DNA from: Metallyticus violacea
Taxonomy: Eukaryota; Arthropoda; Insecta; Mantodea; Metallyticidae
Reading direction: 5' to 3'
Length of the DNA: 64,000 nt
NCBI GenBank assembly: GCA_030762175.1
Contig: CM060843.1
Coordinates: 116,024,869-116,088,868, forward strand
Shown here: positions 47,011 to 59,759 of the stretch, piece after piece
Position numbering within the stretch: the stretch's first letter is position 1
Layout: each line of letters starts with the position of its first letter
Notes under the pieces: model-generated
Seen by the model: the letters and a program-made list of their open reading frames with translations, nothing else
Told to the model about the DNA's origin: nothing
The model's database searches: none
Made by a program: the position numbers and the translations under genes

Positions 47011-48609
47011 TCATAACCACAGTATGAAGTTGAGTCGACATGCAGGATCTCACATCTAATGTACTTCCAAACAATTTATGCAAAACAGAAGTAAAACAAT
47101 TCATCAGAGCGAAGAGGAATAAACAAAACGAAAGGGATAATGAGCCTTCATAACATTTCAATGATACAAATGTTGAAATATTATTGACTGTGAATTATTA
47201 TTTTCCAGCGAAAACTAAGTACATTAACATAAACTTAGCGCAATTATGAAGTTTCAGGAATAAGCGTGCAGTTATCTGCCATTTCATTTCTCTCTCTTTC
47301 AGAGTTCTAATTGTCTGTTCACTCTTGATGCTCTTCTACAACCCTCTCTATGCGACGACTTTTCCATCAGCCATGCTAACTCTATCATCCACATAGGGAA
47401 TGTAATGGACACATAAATTATTTAGATGCAAAAGCGAAGCTGTCAGGCCTGGAGCAGACACACGGCTAAGCGTCGAGCTCGAACTAGAGGGTCGCGAGCC
47501 CTGCATGTATTATACATTTCTGTTAAATGTGCATGTTGTCATCATTTGTGAAGATGGAGGGCACTTCCAATATATAGCGCACTGGGGAATCCTTTCGACA
47601 GTTCGTAGATTCAATAGTTCCATCACTCTCAGGTGTGCTGAAAGCTACTCAAGCGCGAGTCACTTCCAGGGATTTTCATGGCTTCGACTAGACGTCAAGG
47701 AACAGCATTCCGTATACTAAGGAACGATTTCGGCTTCAGAAAAGATTCTACAACTCTTTATCCGTTCTAGTGAATTTTCTTAAGTGCACCTAAAAACTGC
47801 GTTTAAATGTGTAGAGCAAAAATAACAAATAACTAGCAACATACCCATTAATTGTCTAGGTTTGGTTGTTCTAAAGAAAACATTTTCCACAAATGATACC
47901 AGCAATTGACACTGTATCATAACTAAAGTTACAAGCTGTCAGTGACATATAACTAAAGTTACAATGTGTCAGAGACATATTCAACAATATAAACGTGCAT
48001 ATTTGATATATTAATTGTATAAAATCTGATATTCTTTAGCATCTTTATTTAATTCTAGTACATATAGAATGCATAGTTATATCCTAATTAGCTATTGTGC
48101 TACATTATATAACTATAAAGTAAAACAAAATAAATTGAAATAAATACAAATAAAATAATATAATATATTTAAATTAATTTTGCATTATTTACCATATACA
48201 CAAATAAATTACATATGTTATTAATTAGACAAATAAAATATTAATGAAAGAGAACAATTTGTAAAGAACACTTTTAAAAAAGAAAAAAAAATTGAAATAA
48301 TATTTTGTTTCCTTACAAAGATTCCAGATAATGGTTAAAAGGACAATTTCCTAAGGTGAAACAGAAACAAAACGGATCACTAAATCAAATCTATTGTTTC
48401 ATAATCTGAAGCTAACCAAAATGAAAAGTTGCACATTCCAATTAGGAAAAAATCTAAACTATAACAGACAGCTTAATTTTTAAAGGCCTGGTGATGGAGG
48501 GTTAAAAAAAATGACAGATTTTTAAACTTGTTTAGGTTTCTGAAACCCATAGGCATGGTACCGTTAGCCCTTTAAACTAGCCATGCTAACGAATTGTTTT
48601 AACACTTTC
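47011..48609. other. Unannotated A+T-rich stretch
   Basis: Holds a 30-bp tandem duplication (listed separately) and very A+T-rich sequence at 47980-48300. No gene is seen. Confidence 0.5.
47921..47980 (+). repeat. 30-bp tandem duplication
   Basis: Two adjacent 30-bp units beginning AACTAAAGTTACAA (47921 and 47951) and ending GACATAT or similar, with three mismatches. Confidence 0.9.
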
Positions 48610-49590
48610 AAAAAGTAGCGAATGGAAGATGCAGGTGAACTTAAACCAGCCAATGGAAATGTATGTTTGAACTTTAAAAATGGGCGGAAAGATGCTCAGG
48701 ATGCAGTCCTAAGTTTTACACGCCACGAGAGGCAATTATGAGATCTGCAAGCGGTGAAAAATCGTTCTAAATAGGTAGTTGACAAGTTCTATACGCTGCG
48801 AGCAAGCTGTCTTAAGTTTTACACACGGCAAGATACCAGCAGTTCGTAGGAAGATTTTGCAGTACTCATTATACGTTCGATTTGCAGTTCCACGCATTTC
48901 TAAGTTTCACACGCGGCAACTAAGTTTATATTCAACGTAGCGAAATCTATCATATGTAAAACCGCAGAGCACGGGAAAAAATTCGCATATAATAAAATAT
49001 CAATATATTATGTCACATCGCGTGCGTATTAACACTACAGAAACCCTCCAAAGTCCGTTGGATACGATTTGATAAAATAGCAGAATCCCCTGATAATTGT
49101 TGTCATTGAAGCGTGCACAACAACACCGAAGCGACCGATAATCAATCTACAAAACCACTTCAAAAGTTGCAACGTGAGATCACTTTTTATCAACAACAAA
49201 TTCTTCAAGATTGGTACCCAATCTGGGGCACATAGCCGCAGCCATACCAAACCATTTTCGGGCGTAAAAATCGTAAGTATGGCTTCTTTAGGAAGGGAAA
49301 TAAATCCAAGGGCCCCGTGTCGTACATTTAAGGCACGAAAAAGAACCTCAAGCCTGAAAGAAGAGGCCTCTCAGCAAAATTTGTCGGCCGTTTCACGCCC
49401 TGAATAGAATGGGACGCTGATGATCTGTGATGTTAAAGAGTAACCGTAAATAAAAAATAAAAAAAATCATACCAAACCATCTCAAAATTTGGTGCCCAAC
49501 GTGACTGCCATACTAAACCGCTTCATAATTTGGCTCACCAACAATGACATCACATGGCCAAACCGCTTCAATAAATGAGATATATTTTCC
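48610..49590 (+). repeat. Complex dispersed repeat R1, copy 2, interrupted by a SINE
   Basis: Matches 8505-9150 in the opposite orientation. Modules in order: GCAGGTGAACT and AGCCAATGG (48631-48660); three iterations of a motif near CTAAGTTTCACACGCGGCAA (about 48710, 48812 and 48898); AATCAATCTACAAAACCACT (49140); and iterations of ACCAAACCGCTTCA with TTGGTGCCCAACGT (about 49200-49560). A SINE-2 copy with a 13-bp target duplication splits the last module. Removing it restores the R1 motif order. R1 carries no recognisable protein. Confidence 0.75.
49256..49467 (+). mobile_element. SINE-2 copy, 5'-truncated, perfect target duplication
   Basis: 212 bp flanked by the exact duplication CATACCAAACCAT (49243-49255 and 49468-49480). 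It starts inside the body (TTCGGGCGTAAAAATCGTAA), contains TATGGCTTCTTTAGGAAGG and AAGCCTGAAAGAAGAGGCCT, and ends in an A-rich tail with AAATAAA repeats. The tRNA head is absent, which is typical of incomplete reverse transcription. It interrupts repeat R1 and so is younger than R1. Confidence 0.9.
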
Positions 49591-49781
49591 ATTTCAGTAT
49601 ACCCCATAGTTAGCAATCTGGTGGCGATCAGGCAATATTAGAGTCAAAATATTTTAGAAAGGACATGCTATTTAAAAAATGAAACAACTACAGTAATCCT
49701 AACATTGGAGACGTGACAATTGACAATAATATGGCATAGCGACAGTACATATCACACCGCAACATTTTCATCATGCACAGT

Positions 49782-50050
49782 CGGTCCTGGTGGCATAGTG
49801 ATAACTATACTTTCCTCCTAAGTCCAAGATCGCGGGTTCAAACTCGGCCAGAAATCAATGGGAGTTTTTCGGGCGTAAAAATCCTAATTATGGCTTCCTT
49901 CGGAAGGAAAGTAAAGTCGTGAGCTCCATATCATAGATTTGCGGCATGTAAAAGAATATCAAGCCTGAAAGAAGAGGCCTTTGAGCAAATTCATGCCCTA
50001 GCTGAATGAGATGCTGACGAGAGATGTTAAAGAGCGTCCGTAAATAAATC
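49782..50050 (+). mobile_element. SINE-2 copy, full length, tRNA-derived
   Basis: The head begins CGGTCCTGGTGGCATAGTGA, whose TGGCATAGTGA (49791-49801) is a good A box. GCGGGTTCAAACTC (49832-49845) is a good B box, about 30 bp later, as in tRNA genes. The body then matches the 49256 copy (TTCGGGCGTAAAAATC, AAGCCTGAAAGAAGAGGCCT, GATGTTAAAGAGC), with a TAAATAAAT tail. TCATGCAC occurs just before (49771) and just after (50061) and may be a short target duplication. The head is more tRNA-like than that of SINE-1 and the family is distinct. Confidence 0.9.
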
Positions 50051-52559
50051 AGGATGTGTTTCATGCACTGTGTGAGGATATTGTAAAATCTGCCCATCTA
50101 CGGATATTGTAAAATTTATAAACTGTTGGAGGCAACGATAGTAAGCGAGTCTTCTGTTCGGCGGGAGCTTGTAGTTCTTGCAGCTATGTAACATATAGTC
50201 CTGTTCTTCCCACTTCTGCATGGTTTACTCAACGACTTCTGATGCTTGCATCCTGACTGATGGCAGTTTGGAAATTCCCCTTCGTGGAGTTTCCAGTTTC
50301 TTCGCCATAATTAATGTAGTGCTGGCCAATTATTCGCTCGCGAATCAATTGTGAGACAACACTGCTAAGACCTAATAATGTGCAATTATTTACAGCAAGC
50401 TCTGTTGGTGACTACGGAACATATGATGGCCAAAAGTTTGCGTTCAAGTATTTTGTTTCTTTTTTATCCCCAAATTTTATAAACAAGAATTTAAATGTAT
50501 CTCATTTTTAGGGCAGCACCACTCAGCGGTTCGTAGCCTCTTTCTGCTTCTTGGCATTGTAATAACTGTTTTAGAGCTATAAAATAACTCCTACCCTCAA
50601 AACTAACAAATCAGCTTCATACATTGTTCAGGGCGAGTTTGTACCCAACTACAAAACCATGCGAGAAAGACCAGCTGAGTGTTAAAGAGGGAATCGTTCA
50701 ACCTGGTTTGAAGTTGTAAATTACATCCCTTTCCCAATTTAAGCATACATCATTCTGAACGATAATAGTACAGAACTATAGTCAACCCCCGTACTTCTTT
50801 TTAAAGTGTCGGGACTAATGTTCCCGTTAACGTTTTTAATTTTATTCGACACTTCAAAAACTAATTTAATTAGTTAAATAATTTATTAAAAATATACAGA
50901 GTAAACCGTCGTATTCTGCACGTACATAGCGCATGCATATTCTGCTTTTAATCCCCACACTGGTAGTGAATTATTTTGTAATGACGGCTGGTACAATAAA
51001 AACTGGTTGCTACACTGTAGTTCAATTTACCGACGTAGACAAAAATCACAATTACAATTCAAACGAAGACCGCCGTCGCCGCCGCAGAACAGAAATAATG
51101 GTTGCGGAGTGGCGGCAGTTATACAGCAAATTGAATAACGCTCCGCTACCCAGATGTATCTTCTTTTTTTTTTCACCCTTCATTTTATTTGCAAAATTCA
51201 GCATGTTACTTCAGTGTGGTCACGCTGGTTGTCACTTTTTACAAATTAGAGCAATAGTTTAAAGCCTTTTTTTTTTCTTTTAAAGTTCTTTGTGTTGACC
51301 ATGAATTGTAAGGGAGCATGTACATTTCACTACCTTAACATACAAATAAATACAATAATTGAGTAGTTTGAATTTCATACGTGTATTACATCATAAATTG
51401 CGGGATAAACAATAAACAATAATTTCGCTCCGTTCCACCTAGTTCTGAGTGTCTAGTGTTATCACTTTCGCAATACTTTGTCACCATATTCCTGGAAATT
51501 CTCTAGTGTCGCCACTGTTACTTTGTATGAGTAAATTAAAGATTGTACAACAACTATGAACATTTCCTGTTTATTATATTATTAAGAATCTCTGAGTGCA
51601 GATCAATTAATAAGTACAGAATAAATGAATAGTGCATTTACTCTCACTTACACACCCTGTCTCTGTTAGCACTAAATAGTACAGAAAAGACTCCAGTAAT
51701 GTGACAACGTTGTTTTACTGAGCCAACTCTCACACATTTCTCACGCATATATCAACCTTAATAAACACTTGCTTTAGAGATGATGATATTTATCATAGCT
51801 CTACAGAGGTCCCCAAGCATTGGTGGTGGTAGTGATGACGGTGGGTGGTTGTAGTAGCAGCCATATCACAAATAATCGAGTAGTACCATTACATTTAAAA
51901 GTTCAACAGGCGCGTGGGTACAACGGGACCCTAGATGTTTTTTTTAAACACTAGATCTATTTGATTTAATACAATATATTATATTATATATTACACACTG
52001 AAATATAATAAAATATATTAATCATAGAATAAAATAAAATGCGAGTAAATAAAGTCAAGTAAAAAAATTCACATGAAATTTTAGATTTACTCAATTTTTT
52101 GGATGTTATTAGCCTTTTCAGAGTTGTATCACTTTTATTAGAGCTTTACTTATTCTCTTCCTCTCCTACCAGCAGGAATCAAGTCTCGCTCTGTGCCATA
52201 TGGTCAAGGGCTGTGGCTCAACACTTTTCCTCCATTCTTTCGTGCCTTTACATTCGGCCGGCATTTGTACCCACGATTTCTGCTCCTCACGACGGAGCTG
52301 ATTGTTAACCTTTCATCTGTCATGTCTCCAGTCACGTAAGCACCTGTCTAGTGAGTATGACACTCTTTCGATGTAGTGCTCCATCTCCCACTCACATTTT
52401 AGCTCCGATTGTACTTGAGCTAAATTGACTCTCGGTACTGCGCAATCCACACCGCAACCCACCAGTTGTCATCATGTGGTAGTTTGATCAGAGGTCAGAG
52501 ATCTTTGCCAGGCAGCTTCCCACTTATCTTCACGAAGTTGGTTAGACCTCCTTAACTGA
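50051..52559. other. Unannotated stretch
   Basis: No gene is recognised. The + frame 50933-51262 begins with a hydrophobic segment and has an Arg run (CGCCGTCGCCGCCGC, 51070-51085). It shows no family motif. Confidence 0.45.
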
Positions 52560-53540
52560 AACATGTCTAAACAGGTAAGGAGTATCAAACCCGGGGATGG
52601 AGCAGGATGTAAGGTGATGGTTGCTGGGAGATGGCCTGGGCGTATGTTGTTGGTTGCTGGTCGTGATCTCGATATTTACCCGGGCTGCTCACTGATGACG
52701 TCTGCTGCAATTCTGTTGAATTTGGTCTCAGGGTCCACTGGATCGGTACAGATCCACGGGCACGAGAAATATGTTGCCAAAAAAAAAATACACCACATTG
52801 ACTTGTTCCAAATATTTTATTCACATATAAAAATATTGGGGCTACTTCCTGACTGCTCGTCGCTGATTTCGTTGCTCACTTAGACCGACTTTAGAATCAC
52901 CTTAGAAGGACTTAGAATTTCTTATATTGACTGCTTTCGCATGACCTTATATTATCCTATTTCCGAATTATATGTTCATCATTGGCTATCTTAGAATATT
53001 TATTTGTATCTATGTTCTCCTCATTCGTTGACTTTTAATTAGATGCCCAATGGCTAGAATTATTTTCCCATTCCTGATCTACAATATCTTCCCATGAGCC
53101 TGAATTTCCAAGAACAGCCTGTCATAAATTTCGGCACTTTCCTTACATGTTGATTTCTATTGAAACATCCTTTGTCTCCCTTAGTTGTAGATTGCCAAAT
53201 GTTCTCAGAAATAACGCACGTATTTTTTGGGCGGTTTTGATACCTTGTATCCCCGGCTTTCCTGTAATAAAACATTTTCGTTTCCTTTCTGATATTTCCA
53301 TTTTCTCTTAAATTATTACTGTATCTGACTTTGTTCAAATACTGTCCCGATAAGATCATATGTTTTCTTACTTTGAACTTTTTAAGTTTTCCATGGGCAT
53401 AGGTTTCGTTACCTGATCAAGGATATTTTACCCTTTTCTCAGTATTGTCTGAGAAGCGGGCAGCGGACGAGGCGTCAGGTATACATCTCTGTCTCTTTCT
53501 AACATCTTTTATCTCATTTTATACAAAACCCTTTTGTAAG
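52560..53540 (-). mobile_element. Weak candidate LTR-retroelement remnant
   Basis: On the minus strand a possible LTR end carries AATAAA (in GTGAATAAAATATTTGG, about 52807-52825). It is followed by a T run and TTGGCAACATATTTCTCG, the position where a primer-binding site starting TGG would lie, and then a more G+C-rich leader-like region to 52560. Upstream, the minus frame 53060-53359 has MFYYRKAGDTRYQN, spaced like a CX2CX4HX4C knuckle but with every ligand replaced. No second LTR, protease or reverse transcriptase is seen, so this may be wrong. Confidence 0.22.
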
Positions 53541-54119
53541 ATACAATCACCTGTCAAATGACATACATATAAGTACAAGTTACAAATTATGTCAATTCCT
53601 GTTATACTTGTCTCTAAGTTATTTTATTATTCATATACATAATAATTATCCTTATCAAACCTAATGCCTTTAGAAATATAACTCTGCAGCCTCAAGTTAT
53701 TAATTTAGTAAAGGCACTTAATTTCCGGCTTCAGAGATAGAGGCCATAAAAACAAGAAAAATGTTTGTATACATTTATGATACATTTCGCTTAATAATTT
53801 TATTTACAGAAAAGTAAGTTGTGCACTACAAGTATCTAGTGTCCTACAAATAGACACTGTGTTGAAATTTGCAGTCAAAGCCATTTTTCATTTACCGCAA
53901 TTGCTAGAGTTGTCGTAGAATGGGATGCAGAACCTTCATAATACTCCATTATTCATGTATTGTTGGACGTCGTTTTTGGAAATAATAAAACAACATTTTA
54001 ACATTAATGTTGGACTGAATTAATTGGCGACACATTAATAGATCTTTTATTTTACCTGAAATATTAACAAGAGTATTATACTGTGACCTTTAATGGGACA
54101 TTAAAATGTTTTGTTGGAA
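53541..54119. other. Unannotated A+T-rich stretch
   Basis: Nothing is recognised. Confidence 0.5.
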
Positions 54120-54480
54120 GAATTTCCATTAAACTTGATGCGTCATATGTGGTCCATGCATGAGGAGGCACCGCTTCATTTTTCTCGTGTCGCATGTGTG
54201 ATTATTGATTAGAGATTTCCAAATAAATGTATAATTTGTGATGGTCGCCAATATGGCCTGCTTGTTCTGCTGACCTCAGTTCACTGGATTTCTACAAAGG
54301 ATCATTTAAAGATCATTGTGCAGTCCACAACTTTGACACGCAGATATTTTTGGCCAGCGTAATTGAACAGACGGACACCTGGAATACTGGACATTGTAAA
54401 ATAATTCACAAGCAGCGCATGGAAATCTGTATTAGACCTCATTTTGATCATTTTAGGTACTTTTTAGAACTATGGGGGAG
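54120..54480 (+). pseudogene. IS630-like transposase C-terminal relic
   Basis: The plus strand reads WSMHEEAPLHFSRVACVIID (second catalytic region; the family has FQQDGAPPHF..., with Asp replaced by Glu), a stop, and RFPNKCIICDGRQYG (RFPxRWIGRxGPI). After a frame change it reads PACSADLSSLDFYKGSFKDH (PxRSPDLTxLDFxLWGxLKD; third Asp kept). The tail FLASVIEQTDTWNTGHCKII and EICIRPHFDHFRYFL matches the C-terminal helices and the GGHFEHLL end. The N-terminal and first-Asp regions are absent. It ends just before a long T run. Confidence 0.78.
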
Positions 54481-54524
54481 TAATTACAAAAGTATACAAA
54501 AATGACTATTACTTTATATTACCA

Positions 54525-54548
54525 TTTTTTTTTTTTTTTTTTTTTTTT
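54525..54548 (+). repeat. Poly-T run
   Basis: 24 consecutive T residues. Confidence 0.95.
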
Positions 54549-57500
54549 GGCTCTCTAGCAACTTTCCAATTTTTTCTGTAATATATCCTGACCGCATACT
54601 TAAATATGTAGTTTTAAATCTTTGGGATTTTCGTACATATGAAGATAAAGGAAAGATATTCAGTTCACACTATTTAAAGTAATACACTTATTAAACGCCT
54701 TCCTAATAACAGAAGTTGAGAAAAATTTAAGCAACATTGACCACATACAGGCTGTAAACTAAAATCGATCTTTATCCAGAGGAATTAGATGAATACATGC
54801 GCAATGTAAATACTGGAAAACCGACTACCTTCTGTAGTAGCCTCTCATATGAAGAATATTTCATCTTGGGATTACGGTAATCTTTGAAATATTTCTTAAA
54901 TGTCCACTTTTTCACCATTCAGGGCACCAAACCTATTTTCTGGTCATAACGGAATGCAGCATCGCCCTTTTGCGGGAGTGGGAGAATCTAGTCCTGAGAT
55001 AATTCCCATTTCTGCTTCCATTCTTCCTGAGCTTTTGAGGGTCTGCTTGCAGAGACCCACTATAATTTTGATGTAGGGTCTCACACGTATTATTCCGCGC
55101 GAAATTATATGGCTTGCAAGTTGTGGGGAAGGCTATAGCAGAAATTTAGGACCGTAATTGTGACAAAGAGGATTAACTTACCCACGGCCCCTCCACTTTT
55201 GCAGGGGTAATAGACGCTATATAAGGTTTTTTTTTAAAATTTATGTCCCTTCTGCAATGTGTTGCGAGAGATTGTTGGAAGCTTTTATAAAAGAAAATGG
55301 TTATTTTATATATCGTATAACGTGCATTGCCCATCATAACCCAGGTATTCATTTTTTTCCAGCTGAGCGTTTATGAATAGAAAAACTGGACAACTTCTGC
55401 TTAAAGACACAAAATGCCAGAGTTATAAACAAATTATCTTTTCCTACTCTATACAATGATTCAACTGACCATGCCCTGCTACATGCAGATATTTTTGGAA
55501 TCTTTTTAGTAAATTATCATTCATACGCACCAGTTCATGTTCCAAAACTTGACTCAATTTAAAGTTGAAAGAAATAACTCTAGTATTCAGGTATATCTCT
55601 AAAATTGGATGTTGCGGAAAACAAATCATAAGGATAATTGATTCAGTCTTTATGATGAAGCACAGTTCCTTTACGTAATAATGTTTCGGTTCAAAATAAC
55701 GCGTATTGTAATACAGAAAACCACAATTTTATACAGGAAATACTTTTTCATGAGAGAAAATGTGTATATGTGTTTGTACTATAATATAAGAATTCATCAG
55801 ACGTATAAGAGAAGAAAAGGCGTGTATCAAACACAAACAAAAAGAGTAAGATCACGATGATTAGAAAAAAAGGGTTCTGAAAAACGGAAGAACTCTTTTC
55901 ACACGTTCATGAGGCACATTTCCTGGTTTTTGCACTATCACTTTTTAACAGAAATAGCTTTAACTACATTGCGTTCATAAAATAGCGTTTAAATCATTAT
56001 TTTTAATTAGGATTACAGAACTCGAAATTTTTTGAATTTTTACCTGGAGTTTCCTACTAGGTCATGCAGGACGTTTCGCTCATTTTTAGAAAGTCTATTC
56101 TTTTAATTGGCTCTTTCTTTCCTTGGATGCATGCTCGTATTGATTTGAGTGCTAAAATTTACTAAATTTCTAACCAAACACGATCAAGAAATTTTAGAGA
56201 ATGTCATGTTTAAATAAAGTATATCACAAGTTAGTTCTAAAACAGATGTTTTCTAATAGGAAACTAATATTTCGTCTTCTTTTTTCATTTTTTTATTTCC
56301 ACAGTTTATGCTATGTTATGTTGTTGGGCCTGTCCTCGTTCTTCTCCCTATATCAGTCTACGCCTTGAATTATATTATAGAATTCAAGTTGACAGATAAA
56401 TATATGGAAACTTTTAAGAAAAAATGAAAGCCATAAATATCTCACACAAGCTATTAGAAGCGTATATAAAAGCATAAAATTTATTTTAACAACAAGGCAT
56501 AACTTAAGCTACTAGTATAGAAATTAATGAGTAAAATAGTCTTGCTGTCTTTCACCACTTGCCGCTAAACGAAAGCTGAGATGCGATGTCAACAATCGCA
56601 AGTGTTTGTTAACCATTGCAGAAACATTGTAAATAGTTCACAAAATTTGCTCAGTTTAGCCCGTTATTTAGAATATCAATAGATAAAATATTGTGGCATT
56701 GTGAGATAATATAGAGGTAACACACTTTCTTCCCTCCACCTCGGTCCAAGCGCACACAGTACCTTACCAAGTTATCATGTCTGGTATGCAGCAGCACAAA
56801 TGCTGAAGGATATACAGCGCATTTCGATAAACGTGGTATAGCTTTATTTTATTAAAATGAAACAATTAAACTATAACAAATAACTATGTTATTTTAATTA
56901 AGATAATTTCAATTAATCTTACATGCTGATAATCAAGCTACAATATACAATATAGGATAGGAATACTAAAATAATATATTTCAATTAAAGCACACACTTT
57001 GAATCAAAGTACAGTAAAGACAAAAGCTAGCCCAATTCGAGGGATATTAAGTAAACATTATTATAGAAGGGAACATTTTGGAACAGGTGAAACATTTTAA
57101 TTTACAGGCCTGTAATGTTCCATTCAATTAGGATGTCAAACAAATAAAATTGCAAAATATTATTGTATTCCTGATGCAATAAAATGAAATTGAGGAAAAA
57201 ATTTACTAAAGAGACCTACTAGATTACCATAAGTTAGGTTGTTCCATATCCTTTAAAAGGTTCAAAAAGTTAGATACCTTCGAAATATAAAATTAATAAA
57301 ATAACAGTATAAAATATAATTGTTGAATATAGTAAATGGGTTATACATAAAATATCTAAATCAGAGAATCTAGAAATATTCTGCATAATAGATAACCTTT
57401 TAGATTATGGAAATAAAGGGATAAGGCATACAACTAAAAGACTGATGTTATTCAGGAAAAAAACAGGGGGTTAGATATGATCATAAAAAACATGAAAGAG

Positions 57501-59201
57501 AGGCGAGCTATTGCAGTCAGTAAATCGAAGAAAAGATTCTTATAACGCTCGTAGGGGTGTTGAGCTGAATATTGCAAATGAATAAGCTAACATGAATGTT
57601 TTAGAAGTTATTTAAGGGATAAATTAGCGGATGACAACTCTATAAGTATGTTGTCTTTAGTAAACTAAATTGTATTAAGTCAAGCGCATCTGTTCTGCGG
57701 TCTCTGAAGATGATGTCTTGAAATCCAGTGTTCTCGCTCTTTCAAATTGCTTCCGGAGAAAAATACAATGCTTTTATAGCCCTATATGAAGATATCACAT
57801 TACGCTTTATGTAACATGCCATGATAGCTTTTTCGAAGGAATGGGAGTATGTGGAGCGCTCGTTGTTGTTGTTTTTTTTTTTTTTTTAACATGGTGTGGG
57901 GAAAAAGCCAGCTAAAAGAGTTGATGTTACATTATTGGATTTAAATATGACCGTAAGAATTTATGAAAACTCATATTATTTATGATTACCTACGAGTATG
58001 GTACAGAACACCTTACAAAGATGTGCTTGAACTGAAAGCTCAGAAACCCACAAAAAATACTTAAAAAATAAATCGCTCATCACAAAAACAGTGTATAACA
58101 TTAGGCGCGAAATGTATGAGTTAATAAGAAATAATGTAGTTTAATTCATACAAGAAATAAGTGCTTGCATAAATGTTAATCCTATGGGAGCATGCTGGAA
58201 ACAAAGTAAATCACAACTAACCACGAATTCTCGTCCGGTTACAAAAAGACATTTCCCAATGTGTTGGTTAATTTCTTCCATAACATGGAGAGGCGTGTGT
58301 GGGCATGCTTTGACGCTAAGGGTTTTAACACTTTCAGTAAAATAGGACCAAAAGACGCATATTTCACATCAACACAGTCACAAAACACCCGCTTAAACTA
58401 ATTAGTAACTTCTTTCTACTGACCCGATGGTGTTGCACAGCTAATTTTTTTTCAAAGTACAGGTATGGGATTTCAATGAAGAGGTCGAAGCTCTCTTAGA
58501 TATCTGTTCACTTTCTCCACAAACTCTTGTGCCTTTTAGACGAGTTCTTTATCCTTACATGTAACGAACACAATATGCCTGGAAGAAATGTTGCTGTGAA
58601 GATGAAAGTCTTGTATTGCTGAAACAACCGTGGCTCTTCCCAGTCTTCTAAATCTTATCATCATGTAATTCTGAATCATTCCCACTGTATTTATCAATAT
58701 AACGAAGTCGCGAATTCCAAGTCCTCCCGTTTCCATATTCGGCACGTCACAACTTGCCTGTAATGTTGTTGCAGCATTGATGGAGTTAATTCGTCTCATG
58801 ATTTCAGTGTACTTTGTTTTCACTCTAACCCATCTGAGCGATATATTAATTACGAGTCGTACATTTTACATTGGTTTAAGTCTCTTTAAAGTGCAGATAA
58901 ACGTTTCTTCCAGTTTTTCGAACAAGACCTCCGAAATTGACATTATCATTACTTACACAGAACGCAATGAATAAACATAAGTAAAAATGGTCTCTGAACT
59001 TCTATTATAACACGTATTTAATACTAAACGTTTCTGTCCTTGCCGTTTTCTTTGTAACTGAAGGACTGCTCTATTTTATATATATACTTAGTTGCATCAG
59101 CTGCTATTCCAAAATAAGAATATGGTTATTTAAAGCTTTAGTAAAAAGGTGATTAAAACGAAGGACTACGCAATATTAACAACAGTTTTGGTGTTTGTCC
59201 T
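54549..59201. other. Unannotated A+T-rich stretch
   Basis: About 4.6 kb with no recognised gene or repeat. A T run lies at about 57871-57888. The minus frame 58536-58823 (95 codons) has a segment that could be taken for an IS630-like tail, but it was too weak to call. Confidence 0.45.
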
Positions 59202-59405
59202 GCCAGGACCGTCCTCCCTGACTGAGGTTTTTTCCAGGTTTTCCTCAGTCTTCATAACTGGTAAATACCGGAAGGTACCCTAAACTTAGTTCTGTAAGGT
59301 TTCGTTCCTTAAAAAAAATATTTCCCAATATATCATTTCATTTCATGTATCATCAATGTCCACCGCCTTTGGTGCTTCAGTAGTAAAAACAGGCGTTAAA
59401 CACTA
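59202..59405 (+). mobile_element. SINE-1 copy, 5'-truncated
   Basis: Starts at GCCAGGACCGTCCTCCCTGA, just downstream of where box B would be, and continues through TTCCAGGTTTTCCTCAGTC to GGCGTTAAACACT. The tRNA head is missing. It ends within about 15 bp of the third family X element. Confidence 0.85.
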
Positions 59406-59419
59406 ATCAAAATAACAGC

Positions 59420-59757
59420 AGATATCTATTTAATATATTTCAAAGTTAGACCAAAAAACTACAGTATGTGTAGTATGATGTTCTGTAAATAAATGTGACT
59501 CTCATTATATTATGATAGCTTTGCTACGTGAAAGGTAAATCAACAATGAACAAATGAAGACGAGATTACCGTAAGGTGTTCTTTAAACAGACGCGACTCA
59601 CATTATGTTATGCTAACGTTGTCACAACAAAATGGAGCCAAGATTATCGTTTGAACAGCGGAAAAAATTTTGAAGTGGTATTGGAAAACTGAGAATGTTA
59701 GATTAACGCAACTTTTTCTTTGCTTGAAGTGTGTATACTTTTTTGGCCCCCTCGGTG
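59420..59757 (+). mobile_element. IS630/Tc1-like element, family X copy 3 (MITE-sized)
   Basis: Matches copies 1 and 2 from about 25 bp inside the left end (ATCTATTTAATATATTTCAA) through the leader to the ancestral start ATGGAGCCAAGATTATCG (59633-59650). It continues to TGGTATTGGAAAACTGAGAATG. It then jumps to the last 50 bp (TTTTTCTTTGCTTGAAGTG) and the right end GTGTATACTTTTTTGGCC. The whole catalytic domain and most of the N-terminus are deleted. The left terminal repeat is missing, probably lost at the junction with the SINE. A TA (59758-59759) follows the right end. Confidence 0.85.
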
Positions 59758-59759
59758 TA

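Noticed and set aside
47505..47720. EDGGHFQYI in a + frame, like the VDGGHFQHL end of IS630-like transposases
   Set aside because: Nothing upstream matches a transposase, so the nine-residue similarity is probably chance.
49782..49850. tRNA gene
   Set aside because: The A and B boxes are tRNA-like, but the cloverleaf cannot close and a SINE body follows, so it is a SINE head. The same applies to the SINE-1 heads.
58536..58823. Minus frame with a segment that could be an IS630-like C-terminus
   Set aside because: Only a loose helical resemblance; no catalytic motif or conserved end in the expected place.
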